64,000 nt of DNA from Alnus glutinosa (Eukaryota > Streptophyta > Magnoliopsida > Fagales > Betulaceae): contig NC_084886.1 in NCBI RefSeq assembly GCF_958979055.1, forward strand, positions 6,033,001 to 6,097,000, in the 5' to 3' direction. Made by a program: the position numbers and the translations under genes. The first letter of the stretch is position 1. Each line of letters opens with the position of its first letter. Shown here in pieces: positions 59,801 through 64,000 of this stretch. The notes under the pieces were generated by a model. It was not told the origin of the DNA. It saw nothing but the letters and a program-made list of their open reading frames with translations, and did not search any database.

Positions 59801-60961
59801 GAGGAGCACGTGAGGGTAAATTGGAAATAACATGCGAAGTGAGGCCGCAGACAAAAATTACTAATGGATCCGCCACGTTGACAAATTTAGAAACTTTATT
59901 AAAGTACATTGCAAAGTTTTAATTTTTAAACACCATAGACAAAATTAAAAAAGTTATCGAACTTTGTGAGAGTTAATTGTTTTTTCTCCTATTAAATTTC
60001 TATCTAAAATAGTTAATTAAAACATATTCATTTCACGTTAACGAAATACTTTTCAAAACTTGCATCTAATAGTTTATCTGAATTTTTTTTTTAAAAAAAA
60101 AAAAATATAATATTCTTTTGTTAATCTATTTTTATTAAAACAATATTTTTAAATATTTTTGTTCATTTTGGTTAATAACTCATTTCCACCAAATATAACA
60201 TTAAAGAGGGAATTTAGTCTAGAACACTACTCTCCATCATCACCAACCCAACAGTACCTAAAATACCCAACCATCCAATCAGCACAACATCATAAAAAAT
60301 CATCCAATCGGCATAAACAACAATTACCCAATCAGCATTTAGTATAGCAAGGGAAGAGAAGAGAGAAAATAGTGCAAAGCAAGAGAAATGAAATTTGTGA
60401 AGTTCAGTGCGGAGAGTAAAAAAAAGAAAGAAGGCTAAATACATTTTTTCTCCTTATTGTTTAAAGATCTTTTTTTTTTTTTTTTTTTTTTTTTTGTTCT
60501 CACTTCTTGTGGTTCATTTTGTATCGCAGATGATATCCCGCTTATGGCTAAAGATGGAGATAATACCTCCGTCCAACTTCCGCTCAAAAATTGACGGAAG
60601 TCTACATCAACACATTTAACATGTCTTGTGCCTCATTAAAAATAAAATTAGACAATAAAACAATTAAAAAACTTAAAAACTAAGAACATTAAAAAGAAAC
60701 ATTTGAATAAGATAAAATAAATAAAGGGATGACTCGAGCCACCCATGGCCGAAATGGGGTTGCCAAACCACCTCCACGGGCCAAACCCTAAAACAACTTT
60801 TTCTTTTTCTTTTCGGCCTTGTGGGAGTGGAACCCACCCCTCTGGGCAAACGGGGGTGGTTTCGGCCACCCCATTTTGCGAGCCACCCCCCCTTTTTTCT
60901 TATATATATATTTTAACTAGGCATAAGGACACGACTTTCTTTCTTTTTTAAAGGCCAATGA

Positions 60962-61080
60962 AATGGACTTTCATTAGTTTTTTGATGAATGTACCATTTT
61001 CATCTTTAGTTATAAACGAGATAGACTTTCGTCAGTTTTTTTACGAATGTACTATTTTTATCTTTAGTCATAAACGAAAT
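60962..61080. repeat. 60-bp imperfect tandem duplication
   Basis: Two adjacent copies share GGACTTTCATTAGTTTTTTG / AGACTTTCGTCAGTTTTTTT, then ATCTTTAGTTATAAACGA / ATCTTTAGTCATAAACGA. Confidence 0.8.
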
Positions 61081-61941
61081 ACCATCTCTGATACGAAATG
61101 AACCATAGAATGCAAAAAATAAAGCCTTTCAACCATAGGAGGTCAAAAGTATTTAACCAAAAAAGAAAGAAAGAAAGAAAAATTTGGGCCAATTCTTCTG
61201 TACTGCCGACCTATCGCCATCTCAGATTGTCGTTCCTCTGTACCGTTCACAACCGCGACTCCTCCATGTCTAGAATCTAGATAGCAAGGGGAAGAAAGAG
61301 AGAGAATAGTGTAAAGCAAGAGAAAAGGTTTGTGAATATCTAGTATGGAGAGAGGGAGAGAGAAATGGGGTTTCTTTGCATTGCCAATCGATCCACCTCT
61401 TTCCCATATCACCATTCCTTTGTACCGTTCCTAACCACAACGCATTTTTTTATGGAAAGTGTGTTCTTCGTTGGAGAGAAAAAGATAAACGAAAAGAGAA
61501 AAAGGAAAAAATTTAAAGAGACTGAGACTTAAAAAAAAACATGTGATTTTTACATGTTTAAATGACACGTCATTATTATATGTGGGTTGTACAAAATTTC
61601 TAATTTTTGTCCAATTATTATAGTATGGTCTTTAATCCTAAAATTAAAACCTCCATATTTGGGGATTAAAATTCAAAGTGCAGTATCTGGTTTCTTTACC
61701 TTATTAGATCTTGTGGGTTCACCATAACAAATACAATCATATTATAGAGATCCAATTTTGTTGGTCTCGGCTGTTAAACTCAGCTGATTACTTATCTTGG
61801 CTGAAAATGCAATTAATAAAAACACAATTTTTAAAAATATAATTAAGCTTTTAACAGAATTGTGATTTAGCCTTTAAAATTACAATTGGATTTTTTTTCC
61901 TCCATATTTTCAAACCATCACTTTTTTAAACACAAATCTAA

Positions 61942-62239
61942 GGGTACGTTTGAAATTGCGATTTCGTAGAGAAAAAGTGCGATTTTAAACCAAATCGCAG
62001 AAAATAAACCGTTTGGAAATTGCGTTTTTAAAAAATTGCAAATTGAAAACGAAAAAAAAGTGCTTATTCAAATTGCAAGCAATGTGGTGCTTTTTTGAAA
62101 ACGTAGTATTTTAAAAGGTTAACCTGCGATTTTGCCAAACGCTTAATTGCGTTTTTAAAAAATCGTTTTTTTAAATCGCACATTTTAAAATTGTTATTTT
62201 TAAATCACATTTTTTGAAATCGTAAACCCAAACGGACCC
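61942..62239. mobile_element. PIF/Harbinger-type MITE
   Basis: The ends GGGTACGTTTG and CAAACGGACCC are inverted repeats with one mismatch. TAA flanks both sides (61939-61941 and 62240-62242), the 3-bp target preference of PIF/Harbinger. The interior is 298 bp of AAATCGC/GCGATTT repeats with no ORF. Confidence 0.75.
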
Positions 62240-62545
62240 TAAATGGACTACTTATTTGCGATTTTGTTTGGAAACGCGCGTTAAACTTGCTAAATCGTCT
62301 GGTCAAATACACTCTAAGCAAACTAGAGATAAAGATTGGTGAAAAGTTTTAGCCACCAAAGCAAGTCTCTAAATGAACTTCAATTTAGAAACATGAACTT
62401 CAATTCAACTTGAGGTATTCTTTCTAGAAGTAATTAAACAGATCAAAAAGATAATTCAGAAAAGAGAGAAAAATTCTCGGAGCTATTAGCTAATAGGCTT
62501 AACAATCTGTTAATAACAATCAAAAAGATAATAATAATAGATGTG

Positions 62546-64000
62546 TTAATGAGAGCCAAGCTCGAGTAATGTCCTCAATGCTTGCTTTTTAACCGCCTTT
62601 CCGTACACTCCTCTTCCCAACTTCAAAGCCCTCTCCATGCCCACTGCCCCATTGTTTTTCTTCAATCCGTCAACCAAGACCTTGAGTAACCTCTCATCAC
62701 TTCCCGCTACTTCCAGTACGCTATCCATCGCTGCATCGGCGGCCGGAATCCGCCGCCCCCACCTCTTCATTGACTTATCAGAACCGTAAGCCTCAGAATA
62801 TGCAGACCAAAAGGATGCCCTCAAGTAGCCCTTCTCCTTCCCCCTCACCACCCATCTCCTCATACCTTCCTCTAACTTGTAGACTGCACCACCCATATCC
62901 ATTCCTCTTTCAAGACCCTTCTCAATCTCTCTTATCTCTTGCGTTGCACAAATTTCCTCCTCAAACTTGCACCTCTTACAATTACACTGGAAGCCCCATG
63001 TCTTTGACATTTCCTTGCGCTTGTTGAATGGCGAAAGAGCGTCGTAATAGGTGAAAGTAATCTCTTCACCTGCCTTAACATCCCTTGAAGTATGAACCAT
63101 CACATAATCCCCTACATGCAAACGCCTTGCATTAGGACTACATGAATGGTTGATGAATGAAGCCAATAGCCATAGTCCAACACCATAATAACCACTATTC
63201 TTGCCCAGAACTTTGGCTGAAACCGCATCCTCAACCAGAGAATTCACATCCAAGATGCTCAAAATTCTAGCCATATCAGGCTTCTCATTCGATTGGCCGT
63301 TCTTCTCTGCCTCAGGCCTAAAGAGACTTATGTCGGGAACCTCTAGCCCGTCCTCATCTTCGCCAGTCCACAACGTATTCATCAAATTACAGGTTCTAGG
63401 ACATTTTGTGAGGGAATCGGCAACTCTATGAATAAAATTCTTCCACATGACCAACTGGGCATTCTCGCCCGAATCTTCGCTTGGCAATATACCCCTCTCC
63501 GTGGCAATCGCTTTGGTGACCAACACCAAAGTCCCGGCATCAATGTTCTTTGTTGCAAATAGGCCACGCCCACTAATCCCAGACTTCCTGATCTGCACCG
63601 CACCAATGTACTCAGCGAGTTCCGGGGGCTTTCCTCGGTACCCATTTACAACCCAATCCGAGAGATCAAAAGCTCCGGTCCTCGAAAGAAACTCGAGCTT
63701 TTTGCATTTCTCCAAATACCCATTAAGGCTTTCAGCGTTCCCACTAGCCTGAGGATCGAGCAGAGCAGCCTTGAAGCAGTCCAAAGCCATAGAGTACCTA
63801 TTCAGATTTAGCAGAATCTTACCTTTGCAGAGCAGGGTCTTGAAATGGGTACTCCCAATTTTCAGTGCTTGATCACAATCTTTCAATGCTTGTGCGAATT
63901 CCCGCAGTCTGGACCGCGCTTCGGCTCGATTGGAGAGCGCTAAGCAGAGGGATCTGTGGAGCTTGGGGAGGTGATCTGGGTCTGGGTGCTGTTGGGTCTG
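62546..64000 (-). CDS. TPR-SET domain protein (SMYD-like), N-terminus outside window
   Basis: The frame is open from the right edge to the stop at 62546 (484 codons visible). TPR repeats come first (SLCLALSNRAEARSRLREFA, ALKIGSTHFKTLLCKGKILL, RYSMALDCFKAAL). The SET domain follows: ISGRGLFATKNIDAGTLVLV, then the S-adenosylmethionine-binding FINHSCSPNARRL, GEEITFTYYDALSP, and the post-SET cysteines FQCNCKRCKF. No MYND zinc finger is seen in the visible part. Plant TPR-SET proteins are presumed lysine methyltransferases; substrate is unknown. No intron is needed in the visible part. The true start lies beyond 64000. Confidence 0.9.
   Translation of the reverse strand, partial: QTQQHPDPDHLPKLHRSLCLALSNRAEARSRLREFAQALKDCDQALKIGSTHFKTLLCKGKILLNLNRYSMALDCFKAALLDPQASGNAESLNGYLEKCKKLEFLSRTGAFDLSDWVVNGYRGKPPELAEYIGAVQIRKSGISGRGLFATKNIDAGTLVLVTKAIATERGILPSEDSGENAQLVMWKNFIHRVADSLTKCPRTCNLMNTLWTGEDEDGLEVPDISLFRPEAEKNGQSNEKPDMARILSILDVNSLVEDAVSAKVLGKNSGYYGVGLWLLASFINHSCSPNARRLHVGDYVMVHTSRDVKAGEEITFTYYDALSPFNKRKEMSKTWGFQCNCKRCKFEEEICATQEIREIEKGLERGMDMGGAVYKLEEGMRRWVVRGKEKGYLRASFWSAYSEAYGSDKSMKRWGRRIPAADAAMDSVLEVAGSDERLLKVLVDGLKKNNGAVGMERALKLGRGVYGKAVKKQALRTLLELGSH

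Larger units (their letters stand above)
59816..62545. other. Spacer with local duplications and MITEs
   Basis: Two direct copies of an AGCAAGGGAAGA..GAGAATAGTG block lie at about 60347 and 61284. A 60-bp imperfect tandem duplication lies at 60962-61080. T-runs occur at 60471-60495. A GC-rich CCACCC/GGGTGG segment at 60735-60890 resembles a common plant noncoding repeat. No gene is supported. Confidence 0.55.

Noticed and set aside
60735-60890. GC-rich CCACCC/GGGTGG segment as a possible hairpin RNA gene
   Set aside because: Resembles a common plant noncoding repeat; pairing is imperfect and no promoter is seen.

Overview
This is nuclear DNA from a eudicot plant. The evidence is multi-exon genes with GT-AG introns, AT-rich spacers full of TA microsatellites and MITEs, several L1-type LINE remnants, and proteins that match plant-only families (NAC, CASP, PNSL2, CYP704B1, RSA1). 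A woody rosid is plausible but cannot be fixed from the sequence. No prokaryotic, CRISPR, plasmid or organellar features are present.

Layout. 1-5.8 kb: an exon and probable 5' leader of a minus-strand gene, with a broken LINE and a 124-bp TA repeat in its intron. 7.3-11.2 kb (-): SAM-dependent methyltransferase, six exons. 12.1-16.1 kb (-): plant endosulfine (ENSA/ARPP19 type), with a solo LTR fossil in its leader intron. 17.9-19.6 kb (+): Casparian-strip membrane protein (CASP), convergent with 19.9-20.9 kb (-): thylakoid-lumen NDH subunit PNSL2. 21.1-24.2 kb: non-LTR retroelement tails, one of them split by a 1,088-bp hAT-like transposon that carries the first exon of a BIG-type ARF-GEF gene. 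24.3-36.8 kb (-): the RSA1/EMB1579 (CCAR1-like) gene, 20 coding exons and 1,399 aa. 36.8-43.4 kb: gene-free, MITE-rich spacer. 43.4-44.4 kb (+): NAP-type NAC factor. 45.6-47.9 kb (+): CYP704B1. 48.2-50.7 kb (-): Mpo1-like (DUF962) ER protein. 51.6-52.9 kb (-): proteasome subunit RPN6, with a possible 5.6-kb leader intron. 53-62.5 kb: spacer with a 32-bp minisatellite, LINE tails, MITEs and a DUF1645 pseudogene. 62.5-64 kb (-): TPR-SET protein running off the right edge.

Relations between genes. NAP, CYP704B1, endosulfine and the methyltransferase have, as I recall, Arabidopsis counterparts in one small interval of chromosome 1 (AT1G69490 to about AT1G69526), and PNSL2 and the CASP-family gene also have adjacent Arabidopsis counterparts (AT1G14150/14160). 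The window therefore looks like a mosaic of conserved gene neighbourhoods, not a pathway cluster. The gene products act in unrelated processes: leaf senescence, pollen-wall lipid, proteasome, root barrier, photosynthetic NDH and salt response.

Exon junctions were worked out by hand. Every multi-exon CDS reported as complete sums to an open reading frame with GT-AG introns, but junctions could be off by a base or two. The most unusual object is the transposon with the captured BIG exon: 12-bp terminal inverted repeats and a perfect 8-bp target duplication. I found no convincing new multi-gene system.
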